Source: Chitinophagaceae bacterium
Lineage (GTDB): Bacteria; Bacteroidota; Bacteroidia; Chitinophagales; UBA10324
Assembly (NCBI GenBank): GCA_947469485.1
Contig: CANIPU010000001.1
Span: 170,001-234,000 of the forward strand
Reading direction: 5' to 3'
Length of the DNA stretch: 64,000 nt
A program made the translations under genes and the position numbers. The stretch's first letter is position 1, and every line of letters begins with the position of its first letter. Below, one piece after another: positions 1-9,997 of this stretch. A model generated the notes under the pieces. The model was not told where the DNA came from. It worked only from the letters and a program-made list of their open reading frames with translations, and did no database searches.

Positions 1-475
1 TGTGTGGAAGTGCGCAGTGTGAATCATCGCATTGTGAATCAAATGCACGACCAATCCATCCCGAGTTTATTATTTTATTTTCGTCGGAAGCTGAATGCCA
101 TATATCGCGCGAACGAAAATGTGAGCGATTTGGGTTAGGATAACCTACATTATTAAGAATACTCATACTGCCTTGTTCCCATAAATCAGTTAAGCTATCG
201 AGGGCCGGGTTAAAGGCAAGATCATCATTGAGACGAATAAGGTCGGCGGTTTTAACTCCAATATCAGGTCGGTTGCTATAATATAAATCATTTGAATAGG
301 GAATGATGGTATTTAATCCGTCATTTCCGCCGGTTAGCTGAACAATTATCAATCGTTTGCCGTTAAAATTTGCAGTGTCACTACCGGTTGCTCGAAGGAA
401 ACCAGGCATAAACATGGCAGCAGATACCAGGGCAGAATTGGCTAGAAAATCGCGACGATTTATTTTGTTTTTCAT
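1..475 (-). CDS. DUF1501 domain-containing protein (partial, N-terminal part, runs off window start)
   Basis: Minus-strand frame from ATG at 475 reads MKNKINRRDFLANSALVSAAMFMPGFLRATGSDTANFNGKRLIIVQLTGGNDGLNTIIPYSND..., the Tat-like start and 'QLTGGNDGLNT' typical of DUF1501; adjacent DUF1800 gene. Confidence 0.85.
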   Translation of the reverse strand, partial: MKNKINRRDFLANSALVSAAMFMPGFLRATGSDTANFNGKRLIIVQLTGGNDGLNTIIPYSNDLYYSNRPDIGVKTADLIRLNDDLAFNPALDSLTDLWEQGSMSILNNVGYPNPNRSHFRSRDIWHSASDENKIINSGWIGRAFDSQCDDSHCALPH

Positions 476-1854
476 ATTAATTGAAATGATGGTGAGCTCA
501 TTATTAAAGTAAGTGCATCGATTTTTTTTGATTCAGCAGGAGATTGATTTAACAAACCGACGAACTTTTGTTTTTCGGTTTCGGTCAATGCTGTTTGCAA
601 AAGCATTTCTGCAGCGGATTGGATTAACTGATCGTCAGTTTCACCATTTATGTATTTTAATAATGAAGTCCAATCTGATGTAAAATATAATTCTTTGGCT
701 GGTTTTACTTCATTAGTATCTTCGAATTCAGGTTTATTATTTACATTGATTTTAAATTTCCCTCGAGATGCATATGCAAGGTTCAAGCGCAAGAAAAGCG
801 ATGCACCATCTATCCAGTTTCTGCCCCCTTTCCAACCAGCAACACTTGGCGGAAACAGCAGCAATTGCCCTAAAACCTTTTGATATTTTATTTGTATCAT
901 ATCTTCTTTGGGCATTAGGCTGACCAATTTTTTCATACGAATTATTAATTCAACCGGAGACATAATTTTTGAGCCAATGTTTTTTTCATCGTAAAACCAA
1001 GAAGATAAAAAAATAGTATTCATGAGTTTATTTATATCGTAATTGCTATTAAAAAACCCGTCGGAAAGTGAATTTATGGTTTGTTCATCTTCCATTTCAT
1101 TAACAAATTCTTTATAAATTTTACGCACAATATGTTTTGCAGTCTGCTTATCATCCAGTAGCATGTTTATTATATCTTCTCCTTTAAAATTACCTGATTT
1201 CCCTCTGAATTCTTTTATTCCATCGTCGTGATCGTCTTCCTTAAAAATGAATTCTCCTTTTTTATCAATTGTCCAGCCCGTGAATGCTCTAGCGCTTTCC
1301 TTGATGTCTTTCTCTGAATAGTTTCCAACTCCGAGGGTAAACAATTCCATTAATTCCCGAGCAAAATTTTCATTGGGATTGTTTTTATGATTCTGCTGAT
1401 TGTTTAAGTAATTAATCATTGCAGGGTCTTTTGCAATTGCATGAGTTAATTCTCTAAAACTTCCGAGTGCATTTTTTCTGATGGTATTATTCTGTACCTG
1501 CATTAAGTAAGCAAACGGTACTGATGTAGAAAAGTGATTGTGCCAAAAAACTGTTAGGTGTTCGCGAAGAGAAGCCTTTGTTTTTGTCAATTTTGACATC
1601 CATGCAAGACTTAATGATTGAGTATCTTTTACTGATTTCAGAATCATCAATAAAATTTTTGTATTAGATGCTTCGTCTCCGTTTTTTAGCGGGTATGGCA
1701 AGTAGTTTAGGTCCTCAATTTTTTCAGAGTTTTTAAATATATCCTCAATATGCTGCTCAAAATTCTTATTTTGAAATTGAGCTTCTTCATCCGGAGTAAA
1801 CCCCATTCCGGCTCGGAGGTACAAGTGACGGACTTTTTGATTTTCTGAAATCAT
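472..1854 (-). CDS. DUF1800 domain-containing protein
   Basis: 460-aa ORF with NFARELMELFTLGVGNYSEKDIKESARAFTGWTI, hallmark of DUF1800; paired with DUF1501 gene. Confidence 0.9.
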   Translation of the reverse strand: MISENQKVRHLYLRAGMGFTPDEEAQFQNKNFEQHIEDIFKNSEKIEDLNYLPYPLKNGDEASNTKILLMILKSVKDTQSLSLAWMSKLTKTKASLREHLTVFWHNHFSTSVPFAYLMQVQNNTIRKNALGSFRELTHAIAKDPAMINYLNNQQNHKNNPNENFARELMELFTLGVGNYSEKDIKESARAFTGWTIDKKGEFIFKEDDHDDGIKEFRGKSGNFKGEDIINMLLDDKQTAKHIVRKIYKEFVNEMEDEQTINSLSDGFFNSNYDINKLMNTIFLSSWFYDEKNIGSKIMSPVELIIRMKKLVSLMPKEDMIQIKYQKVLGQLLLFPPSVAGWKGGRNWIDGASLFLRLNLAYASRGKFKINVNNKPEFEDTNEVKPAKELYFTSDWTSLLKYINGETDDQLIQSAAEMLLQTALTETEKQKFVGLLNQSPAESKKIDALTLIMSSPSFQLI

Positions 1855-2061
1855 TTTTTCTTTAACGAAATTTAAATTGAATTTATTTTCTCAAACTACA
1901 ATAAGTAGACCCGAATTAATTCAAAATGTTTAATACAGCTTTTAATAGCTGAATTTATCAGATAGTTGATTTATTATCTTCCTCATTGATAAATATTCTA
2001 AAAAAAGTCTTATCATTTTTTCAACTATGAATCATTTAAGTTTGCCGAAAAAAATCTATAA

Positions 2062-3009
2062 ATGATAAATATTCTCGCCAACGATGGATTGGATAAAAGT
2101 GCTATAGACCGCCTGACAGCAAGCGGATTTAATGTTTCTGCTCATAAAATTTTACAGGATAACATTGCAGCACAAATTCATGAATTTGATGTAGTAATTG
2201 TGCGAAGTGCAACTAAAATAAGAAAGCAAGAACTTGAAGTTGCGAGTAAATTAAAGCTAGTTGTGCGCGGAGGTGTAGGAGTTGATAATATTGATGTTGC
2301 CTTTGCAGAGGAAAAAGGGATAGCGGTCAGAAACACTCCGCTTGCTTCATCAAACTCAGTAGCAGAAATGGTTTTTGCTCATCTTTTCGGTTGCGCAAGA
2401 TTTTTACATGACTCGAACCGAGAAATGTATTTAAATGGCGCCTCACATTTTAAGGAATTGAAGGCTAAATATTCGAAAGGAATTGAGTTAAGGGGAAGAA
2501 CCATTGGCATAATCGGATTTGGAAATATTGGAATAGAAGTAGCCCGAATAGCATATAGCTTAGGAATGAAAGTGCTTGCCTATGATTTGCGGGCAAATAC
2601 TGCTGAAATAAAAATTGATTTTCCAGGTAAACAATCAGTGTTCATTTCAACAAACACAATTGACAAAGATTTTTTAGTAGCCAACAGCGATTTTATTTCA
2701 GTACATGTTTCAGGGAAGCATGAAGTACTGAATAGAAATGATTTTGAAAAAATGAAGAAGGGAGTTGGAATAATAAATTGTGCGCGTGGCGGTGTGGTTA
2801 ATGAAAGCGATTTATTAGAATTTTTAAACAATGGTAAAATTGCATTTGCAGGTATCGATGTGTTTTTAAACGAACCATCCCCTCGTGAAGATTTATTAAA
2901 GCATGAAAGAGTCTCCTTGAGTCCTCATATTGCTGCGTCAACTTTAGAAGGTCAGGAAAGAATTGGCAATGAGGTAGCAGATATTATCATTAATTATTTC
3001 AAAAAATAA
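2062..3009 (+). CDS. serA: D-2-hydroxyacid / D-3-phosphoglycerate dehydrogenase
   Basis: NAD-binding signature GRTIGIIGFGNIGIEVARIA, VVRGGVGVDNIDV, INCARGGVVNE; followed by DUF1015 gene. Confidence 0.85.
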   Translation: MINILANDGLDKSAIDRLTASGFNVSAHKILQDNIAAQIHEFDVVIVRSATKIRKQELEVASKLKLVVRGGVGVDNIDVAFAEEKGIAVRNTPLASSNSVAEMVFAHLFGCARFLHDSNREMYLNGASHFKELKAKYSKGIELRGRTIGIIGFGNIGIEVARIAYSLGMKVLAYDLRANTAEIKIDFPGKQSVFISTNTIDKDFLVANSDFISVHVSGKHEVLNRNDFEKMKKGVGIINCARGGVVNESDLLEFLNNGKIAFAGIDVFLNEPSPREDLLKHERVSLSPHIAASTLEGQERIGNEVADIIINYFKK

Positions 3010-3018
3010 TTTAAGTAG

Positions 3019-4263
3019 ATGGACAGAATAATTCCTTTTAAAGGAATAAGACCGGTGAAATCACTGGTGGAAAAAGTTGCTCTTTTCCCGAATAATTTAA
3101 TGAATGAAATTGAGCGCAGAGATGAAGCTAAGAAAAACCCTTATTCATTTGCTCATATTGTAAAACCGAAAATTGATTTCCCGGATTCTGTTTCTAAAAT
3201 GGATTCAAAAATTTTTGAGCATGCAAAAAAGTATTTCGATAAATTAATAAATGATAAAATATTAGTTGAAGAACCCACAGAAAGTTTTTATGTGTACAGG
3301 CAATTGCTGGATGGCAGAAGTCAAACAGGTGTTGTAGCATGTTATCATGTTGATGAATATTTTAACAATAAAATAAAAAAACACGAACACACCCGGGAAG
3401 AAAAGGAGTTGGAAAATGTAGAGCATATGATGGTAACCGGAATGAGTTCAAACCCATTATTTCTTGCTTACAATCCTGTAAATGAAATTGACACGCTTGT
3501 TAATCAGGTTAAAGCAACTGTTCCGGAATATCATTTTATATCAGATAATGATGCATATCATTCAATTTGGGTTGTTAACGATCCTGAAATTATTTCGAGA
3601 TTAAAAATATTGTTTAATACAAAAGTTGATGTCAGTTATATCGCCGACGGGCATCATCGAGCAGCTTCTGCAGCAAGAGTTGCTAAACTTATGCGAGAAG
3701 CCAATCCACATCATACCGGTGAAGAACCTTACAATTATCTACTGACCTGTTTGTTTCCGGCTAATCAACTTAAAATTTATGATTATAACAGGGTTGTAAA
3801 AGATTTGAATGGATTAACTGAAGAAGAATTGATAGAAAAAGTAAAAGAGAAATTTGATGTGATTGAAATGAAGGAAAAAGAATTTGCTCCATCATCACTT
3901 CATAAAATCGGAATGTATTTAGGCGAACATTGGTTTGAACTTACACCAAAACCAAACACCTTTAAAAATGACCCTGTTAACAGATTGGTTGTTTCAATTC
4001 TTCAGCATAATATTTTAGATCCCATACTTGGAATAAAAGATCCCCGAACTGACAAACGAATGGATTTTTATCCCGGCACCAAAGGATTAACCTCCATTGA
4101 AAAAAGAGTAGACAAAGGGAAATCAGCAGTAGCATTTGCATTGTATCCGGTAAGTATGCAGCAATTATTTGAAGTGAGTGATGTTGGGGAAATAATGCCT
4201 CCAAAAAGCACCTGGTTTGAACCTAAACTCTTAAGTGGGTTGATAATTTATTCTATAAAATGA
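3019..4263 (+). CDS. DUF1015 family protein
   Basis: 414-aa ORF with YIADGHHRAASAARVAK typical of DUF1015; adjacent to serA-like gene. Confidence 0.85.
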   Translation: MDRIIPFKGIRPVKSLVEKVALFPNNLMNEIERRDEAKKNPYSFAHIVKPKIDFPDSVSKMDSKIFEHAKKYFDKLINDKILVEEPTESFYVYRQLLDGRSQTGVVACYHVDEYFNNKIKKHEHTREEKELENVEHMMVTGMSSNPLFLAYNPVNEIDTLVNQVKATVPEYHFISDNDAYHSIWVVNDPEIISRLKILFNTKVDVSYIADGHHRAASAARVAKLMREANPHHTGEEPYNYLLTCLFPANQLKIYDYNRVVKDLNGLTEEELIEKVKEKFDVIEMKEKEFAPSSLHKIGMYLGEHWFELTPKPNTFKNDPVNRLVVSILQHNILDPILGIKDPRTDKRMDFYPGTKGLTSIEKRVDKGKSAVAFALYPVSMQQLFEVSDVGEIMPPKSTWFEPKLLSGLIIYSIK

Positions 4264-4359
4264 TTCGAATTGGACGAAGAAATATCTTTAATTAAGAAAC
4301 GACTTTTCAATTACAATTTGTTATTTACATTCGCAGCACTCAAATCAAAAAAAATCATA

Positions 4360-5352
4360 ATGAAAAAAATTTACTCCTTGTGCATATTACTTGTTGCACT
4401 AACATTTTCTTCAAAAGCTCAGAACATCATTTTAAATGAAGACTTTGAAGACACTACAACTTATGTAAATATTATTATTACAACACCAAGTGGTAATGAT
4501 ACAACCTGGATTGATGCTGACCTTGATGGATTGGCAGACCAAAGTGGCGGAAGCCGACCAAACGAATGGTTTATTACCAGAGGATTTGCTGATGTTGATT
4601 CAACAAACACTGTAATGGCAAGTAATTCATGGACTTTAGATCCGACAGCAGTTGCAAATTATTTAATTCTTCCTCCAATACATTTAAATGATGCTTCAGG
4701 TATGTTTTACTGGAAATCTGCACCTCGTCAAACACCTCGTTATTTAGATGGATTTCAGGTGCTACTTTCAACTACACAAAATTTTGACAACAACTTTACC
4801 GATACATTAAAATTGTACGCAGAATTTTTATCCGGAGATAGCAGTTCAAGTTTTGCTAATTATACTTTTTCTAATGGTTTTGTTTTTGGGTCTGATGGCC
4901 AATGGTTAGAAGACAATGGTGATTCGGCAAGATGGATTGGAATTTTAAGACCTGATAGCGCAAGCTTAGCGGGTTATGCAGGTCAAACAATTTACCTTGC
5001 TTTTTGTCATGGTACAGTTGATGATAATCTTTTGAGTATAGATGATATTAAAGTAACAGGTTCAGGAACTGTACTTGCTTTTACTCCATCTGATAATAAT
5101 TTCTCGCTTTCTACTTTTCCAAATCCTGCGAGCGACAAATTTACTATCCAGTATTCCTTGCCTTCAACCGGAACGGTTAATTTAAGTGTATTTGATGTAA
5201 CAGGTAAAAAAGTAAAAACAATTCTGAACAATATGTGTGTGAAAGGTGATTACTCATACGATGTAAACATCAACGACCTCCCAGGTGGAAATTACAATGT
5301 AGTATTGAAAACCCTTCAGGGTGAGAGTGTATCAAAAATTACTAAAATGTAA
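4360..5352 (+). CDS. Secreted choice-of-anchor J / cleaved-adhesin-like protein with T9SS type A sorting domain
   Basis: In-frame start at 4360 gives signal peptide MKKIYSLCILLVALTFSSKAQ; C-terminal STFPNPASDKFTIQYSLPSTGTVNLSVFDVTGKKV...GNYNVVLKT is a Por-secretion tail. Confidence 0.8.
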   Translation: MKKIYSLCILLVALTFSSKAQNIILNEDFEDTTTYVNIIITTPSGNDTTWIDADLDGLADQSGGSRPNEWFITRGFADVDSTNTVMASNSWTLDPTAVANYLILPPIHLNDASGMFYWKSAPRQTPRYLDGFQVLLSTTQNFDNNFTDTLKLYAEFLSGDSSSSFANYTFSNGFVFGSDGQWLEDNGDSARWIGILRPDSASLAGYAGQTIYLAFCHGTVDDNLLSIDDIKVTGSGTVLAFTPSDNNFSLSTFPNPASDKFTIQYSLPSTGTVNLSVFDVTGKKVKTILNNMCVKGDYSYDVNINDLPGGNYNVVLKTLQGESVSKITKM

Positions 5353-5372
5353 TTAAAATAAAATTTAACTCT

Positions 5373-5412
5373 GAAAGCCTCTTACATTAATTGTAGGGGG
5401 CTTTCTCTTTTT
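5373..5412 (+). terminator. Intrinsic terminator
   Basis: GAAAGCC...GGCTTTC stem followed by T-rich tract, just after the 5352 stop. Confidence 0.75.
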
Positions 5413-5480
5413 ATACCATTCAAGTAAGCAAAATGATTGAATCAAATTGCTTTCTTTTGTCGCGTTAAAAAAATCAAATA

Positions 5481-6626
5481 ATGAAATTCGGAACAAAAGT
5501 TTTACATGCCGGCATTGAGCCCGATCCAACAACCGGAGCTATTATGACTCCAATATTTCAAACCAGCACTTATGTGCAGGCAGCGCCCGGAGACCATAAA
5601 GGATATGAATATGCACGAACTCAAAATCCAACTCGCAACGCTTTACAAAATAATTTAGCTGCATTAGAAAACGGAAAATTCGGTTTGTGTTTCAGCAGTG
5701 GAATGGGAGCTACAGACGCTATTATTAAATTATTATCGCCCGGCGATGAAGTAATAAGCACTAATGATTTATATGGTGGAACCTACCGGATATTCACTAA
5801 AGTATTTGAGAAATACGGAATAAAATTTCATTTTATTCCAATGAATGATGTGAGTGACATTGAAAAACTCATCAACTCAAAAACGAAACTTATTTGGGTG
5901 GAAACACCAACAAACCCGATGATGAATATTATTGACATCGCGGCAGTTTCGGAAATTTCGAAGAGTAAAAATGTTATGCTTTGCGTTGACAATACTTTCG
6001 CTTCACCATACCTTCAAAATCCTCTGGACCAGGGTGCTGATTTAGTTCTTCATTCAGTTACAAAATATTTAGGCGGGCATAGCGATGTGGTGATGGGGGC
6101 AATTATCACAAACAATGAAAAAATTCATGAAGATTTAAAATTTATACAAAATGCATGCGGTGCTGTTCCGGGTCCGCAGGATTGTTTTCTGGTTTTGCGT
6201 GGAGTGAAAACTTTGCATTTAAGAATGGAACGACATTGTTCAAACGCAAAACAGATTGTAAACTATTTAAGCAAGCATGCAAAAGTTGAAAAAATATTTT
6301 ATCCCGGGTTAACCTCTCATCCAAATCATGAAGTCGCTAAAAAACAAATGCGCGATTTCGGTGGCATGCTTTCATTTACATTGAAAGGAAATAAAATGGA
6401 TGATGCATTGAAAATATTATCAGGAACCAAATTATTCTCTCTTGCCGAATCACTCGGAGGTGTTGAATCTCTTATTGGCCATCCTGCAACCATGACTCAT
6501 GCATCTATTCCAAAAGAAGAAAGAGAAAAAAGCGGATTGGTTGATACCCTTATCAGATTAAGCGTTGGTGTTGAGGATGTGGAAGATTTGATTGCTGATT
6601 TAGAACAGGCATTGAACCTGATTTAA
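5481..6626 (+). CDS. PLP-dependent cystathionine gamma-synthase / gamma-lyase family protein
   Basis: VLHSVTKYLGGHSDVVMGAI PLP-lysine motif, SLGGVESLIGHPATMTHASIP; full-length 381 aa. Confidence 0.9.
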   Translation: MKFGTKVLHAGIEPDPTTGAIMTPIFQTSTYVQAAPGDHKGYEYARTQNPTRNALQNNLAALENGKFGLCFSSGMGATDAIIKLLSPGDEVISTNDLYGGTYRIFTKVFEKYGIKFHFIPMNDVSDIEKLINSKTKLIWVETPTNPMMNIIDIAAVSEISKSKNVMLCVDNTFASPYLQNPLDQGADLVLHSVTKYLGGHSDVVMGAIITNNEKIHEDLKFIQNACGAVPGPQDCFLVLRGVKTLHLRMERHCSNAKQIVNYLSKHAKVEKIFYPGLTSHPNHEVAKKQMRDFGGMLSFTLKGNKMDDALKILSGTKLFSLAESLGGVESLIGHPATMTHASIPKEEREKSGLVDTLIRLSVGVEDVEDLIADLEQALNLI

Positions 6627-6788
6627 CTTTCAGAACTGGGTTTCTTTTTATTGGTCATCATGTCATTAATGGTTGGATATTTTCTTTGATAAAAATCATT
6701 CGCACTCCAAAACAATTTCATTATTTTTCGGACTAAATATTTTCAGTTCAAAATTTTTAATTCACGAATCTCTTCTAAAAAAATTTTT

Positions 6789-7409
6789 ATGATTAAAAAA
6801 ATTTTAATCGTCATTGCATTCATTCAAATTTCAATCAGCTCTAATGCTCAGGAATGGATTGGCTATTCAGCCACAAATTATGCAGGTATTCATTCTGTCT
6901 TATTTAATCCGGCTGAAATAGTAAACGGCCGTTATCAATTTGATCTGAATCTTGCAGGAGTCAGTCTTGGATTCGATAATAATTTCATTGGACTGAAACA
7001 CCCTGGGTTTTTTCTAAGTAAAATTTTAAAAGATAAAATTGATTATACAACAATTGAAAATAACTATGCAAGTGATTCGTGGGATAAAGGAAACACAAAT
7101 AGAGTTGCACGCGTAACTGTTTCACAGGATGCTTTGGGGCCTTCGGTTTTAATTCCTATAAACCCAAATAATGCATTTGCTATTTCAACCCGCTACCGTA
7201 ATATGGCTAACATTGATGGTGGTCAACCGGAATTATCAAAACAAGGAATTGAGGAAATTCATTTTGATGCGTTGCTAAAACAAACTTTTGATGGAAGCGG
7301 ATACAGCGTTGATGCAATGGGCTGGAGCGAATTAAATTTCTCATATGCTGCTGTTTTGCCATTAATGCCCGATAAAAAAATCATTTTTTTAAAATGGGTG
7401 TTACTTTAA
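6789..7409 (+). CDS. N-terminal fragment of DUF5723-like/OmpA outer-membrane protein (frameshifted relative to the following ORF)
   Basis: Signal peptide and beta-barrel-like sequence; ORF ends right after A7 tract at 7374-7380; one extra A restores reading into 7394..9121. Confidence 0.75.
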   Translation: MIKKILIVIAFIQISISSNAQEWIGYSATNYAGIHSVLFNPAEIVNGRYQFDLNLAGVSLGFDNNFIGLKHPGFFLSKILKDKIDYTTIENNYASDSWDKGNTNRVARVTVSQDALGPSVLIPINPNNAFAISTRYRNMANIDGGQPELSKQGIEEIHFDALLKQTFDGSGYSVDAMGWSELNFSYAAVLPLMPDKKIIFLKWVLL

Positions 7410-9121
7410 AAACATTACAAGGCAGATATTCCGCTTATAACTATGGCAAGGATATTACTTACCAATTTGAAAATTCTGATACCCTTACTTTAATTAATTC
7501 ATCAATAAAATACGGGCATACAGATAATCTGGAAATCAAACCATTCACATTTGTTAATGATGGTATTCAAAGCTGGGGATTTGGCGGCGAGTTCGGAGTA
7601 GTATATGAGTTCAGACCTGAGTATGAAAAAATGCAAACCAAAGATGAAACAGGAAATTGGGTTGAAAGAAAAGACATGAATAAGTATAAACTAAAAGCTG
7701 GTTTATCGCTTATGGATTTGGGTTCAATTAAATTTAAGAAAGATCCTGACAGTTATGATTTTACCGCTGATGTTTACAAATGGAATCTTTATCCTTTAAG
7801 TGTAAATACTATTCAGGAATGGGACGATACATTAAATAATCGCTGGCCAACCGTTGACCCTGATAATAAAGAAACATTTACAATGAACCTGCCCATGACT
7901 TTGAATTTGTTTGTTGATTATTATTTCAAGCATAATTTATATTTCAATGTTGGAACTTCATGGAGCCCAATCATGAAAAAAAATTATGAAAAACTTCATG
8001 GTGTTACCGGAATGTGGATCACTCCACGATATGAAAACAAATGGTTTGGCGTTGGAATTCCAATGTCAATAGGTTCAAACAGTCATTTTGATGTTGGTTT
8101 ATTCGGATACATTGGTCCGCTTTATTTTGGCTCACCCGATTTAGTAAGAAACTTAATTGGTTCCGATGTTCGCGGTGTACGCGCTTATGCCGGAATTAAA
8201 ATTCCGATTCCGCAACCAAAAACTTTTGAAATTATGGATCGCGATGGCGATGGCACCATTGATCCTGATGATCATTGCATTGATGTTCCCGGACCGATTG
8301 ACAATAAAGGTTGCCCATACGGAGATATTGATAAAGATGGAGTTTTAGATAATGCAGATAAGTGTATAGATGTTGCAGGGCCAATTGAAAATAACGGTTG
8401 CCCTTATGGCGATAAAGATAAAGATGGTGTGCTCGACAATGCAGATAAGTGCATTGATGTTGCCGGGCCAATTGCAAACAACGGATGCCCTTATGGAGAT
8501 AAAGATCAGGATGGTGTTTTAGATAATGCCGATAACTGTATTGATGTAGCTGGCCCAATTGCAAACAATGGATGCCCGTTTGGAGATAAAGATCAGGATG
8601 GAGTGCTTGATAAAGACGATGCGTGTATTGATGCTCCCGGGCCTGCTGAAAACAAAGGCTGCCCATACCTTGATACTGATGGCGACGGAGTGCTGGATAA
8701 AGACGATGCATGTGTAAAAACTCCGGGTCCGGCCGATAACCAGGGTTGCCCTAAACTTGAAAAGAAAGAAGAAGAAATTATTAAGCGTGCCTTCGATAAT
8801 CTGGAATTCGATACCGGAAAAGATATTATCCGCAGCACTTCTTTCCCTTCATTAACCGAGTTAGCCGAATTGTTAAAGAGCAAACCATCATACGGATTGC
8901 GCATTGCAGGGCATACTGATAATGTAGGAGATGATGCCAAGAACATGCAACTCAGCCACGACCGTTCGCAAGCCGTAAAAAATTACCTGGTAAGCAAGGG
9001 CGCCAGTGCCGATGCAATAGTTGTTGAGTACTACGGCGAAACAAAACCAATAGCTGACAACAACACTCCCGAAGGCAAACAGAAAAACCGCCGTGTGGAG
9101 ATGACCATTATTTTTAATTAA
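7394..9121 (+). CDS. C-terminal part of OmpA-family outer-membrane protein with thrombospondin type-3 repeats
   Basis: Six 29-aa DxDxDGVLD...C..GP..N.GCPY units, then OmpA domain (IAGHTDNVGDDAKNMQLSHDRSQAVKNYLVSKGA...NRRVEM). Confidence 0.85.
   Translation: MGVTLKTLQGRYSAYNYGKDITYQFENSDTLTLINSSIKYGHTDNLEIKPFTFVNDGIQSWGFGGEFGVVYEFRPEYEKMQTKDETGNWVERKDMNKYKLKAGLSLMDLGSIKFKKDPDSYDFTADVYKWNLYPLSVNTIQEWDDTLNNRWPTVDPDNKETFTMNLPMTLNLFVDYYFKHNLYFNVGTSWSPIMKKNYEKLHGVTGMWITPRYENKWFGVGIPMSIGSNSHFDVGLFGYIGPLYFGSPDLVRNLIGSDVRGVRAYAGIKIPIPQPKTFEIMDRDGDGTIDPDDHCIDVPGPIDNKGCPYGDIDKDGVLDNADKCIDVAGPIENNGCPYGDKDKDGVLDNADKCIDVAGPIANNGCPYGDKDQDGVLDNADNCIDVAGPIANNGCPFGDKDQDGVLDKDDACIDAPGPAENKGCPYLDTDGDGVLDKDDACVKTPGPADNQGCPKLEKKEEEIIKRAFDNLEFDTGKDIIRSTSFPSLTELAELLKSKPSYGLRIAGHTDNVGDDAKNMQLSHDRSQAVKNYLVSKGASADAIVVEYYGETKPIADNNTPEGKQKNRRVEMTIIFN
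8234..8755 (+). repeat. Six tandem 87-bp (29-aa) TSP3 calcium-binding repeat units inside the OmpA-family CDS
   Basis: Unit starts 87 bp apart (e.g. 8234 and 8321); protein periodicity GDKDKDGVLDNADKCIDVAGPIANNGCPY. Confidence 0.85.
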
Positions 9122-9133
9122 GAAACAGCATTG

Positions 9134-9167
9134 AAAAAGCCGCTTCGATTTATCGGAGCGGCTTTTT
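9134..9167 (+). terminator. Intrinsic terminator after OmpA-family gene
   Basis: AAAAAGCCGCTtCGAtttaTCGgAGCGGCTTTTTT. Confidence 0.9.
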
Positions 9168-9210
9168 TAATTGTTATGAATTTGTATTTTTGAATTTCAT
9201 AAAAGAAAAG

Positions 9211-9441
9211 ATGTACACCGAATCAAGAAAAATTCAATTGATTGAAGATGTTTTAAAAACAGACAGTGAAACTGTATTGAGAAAATTAGAATCTGTTTTA
9301 AAGAAATCTGAAATTAAAATGCAAAGTGGAAAAAATAGTTTTTCTGATTTTGTTGGAATACTCAATAGCAAGGATGCTGCTTCAATGAAAAAAATTATTG
9401 AAGATGGTTGCGAAAGAATAGATGAAAATGACTGGAAGTAA
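9211..9441 (+). CDS. Putative antitoxin of a type II (VapBC-like) toxin-antitoxin pair
   Basis: Small ORF with start at 9211 (TATTTTTG -7-like element at 9185-9192) overlapping the downstream PIN-domain ORF. Confidence 0.65.
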   Translation: MYTESRKIQLIEDVLKTDSETVLRKLESVLKKSEIKMQSGKNSFSDFVGILNSKDAASMKKIIEDGCERIDENDWK

Positions 9442-9820
9442 TTGTCTGCTTGATACAAATATTATCATTCAGTTATTCAATGGGGATACTGCAATTGCAA
9501 AAAAATTAGATGCTCTTTCAACTGTTTACATTCCATCTATAGTAGCCGGTGAATTATTTTATGGTGCTCATGCTTCAGAAGCAAAAACAAAAAATCTCAA
9601 AAAAATAATTTCATTCCTTTCAAGATGTATTGTGCTCCATGCAGATATTTCAACTGCCGAATACTATGGAAAAATAAAAGCATCGTTAAGAAAAAAAGGA
9701 AAGCCAATTCCTGAAAATGATATTTGGATTGGCGCTGTTGCTCAGCAATATAAATTAGTATTAATCACAAAAGACAAACACTTTAAGAATATTGATAATC
9801 TTAAAGTAAAAAGCTGGTAA
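9422..9820 (+). CDS. vapC: PIN domain VapC-type toxin ribonuclease
   Basis: CLLDTNIIIQLFNGD, SIVAGELFYGAH, PENDIWIGAVAQQYKLVLITKDKHFKNI: conserved acidic PIN residues. Confidence 0.9.
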   Translation: MKMTGSNCLLDTNIIIQLFNGDTAIAKKLDALSTVYIPSIVAGELFYGAHASEAKTKNLKKIISFLSRCIVLHADISTAEYYGKIKASLRKKGKPIPENDIWIGAVAQQYKLVLITKDKHFKNIDNLKVKSW

Positions 9821-9969
9821 GCCTGTTGCCAAAAATTGCACCCATTAACTCATATCTAATCCAATATCTCAGTTCGTCTCAATTTGCAACCCTGCTGCCT
9901 TGCAACCTTTCAAAAAATCAAATCGTAATAATTCCTTTCATATTTAAAAATTTTTAGTGAGTAATCATT

Positions 9970-9997
9970 CAAAGGTGGCCCCTACAGGTCGCCTTTG
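9970..9997 (+). terminator. Hairpin, possible terminator downstream of vapC
   Basis: CAAAGGTGGCC-CCTACA-GGTCGCCTTTG with following TTTGTTT. Confidence 0.5.

Noticed and set aside
8232-8946. ORFs 8232..8711 (-) and 8593..8946 (-), plus 8157..8348 (+)
   Set aside because: Antisense or out-of-frame shadows of the TSP3 repeat region of the OmpA-family gene.
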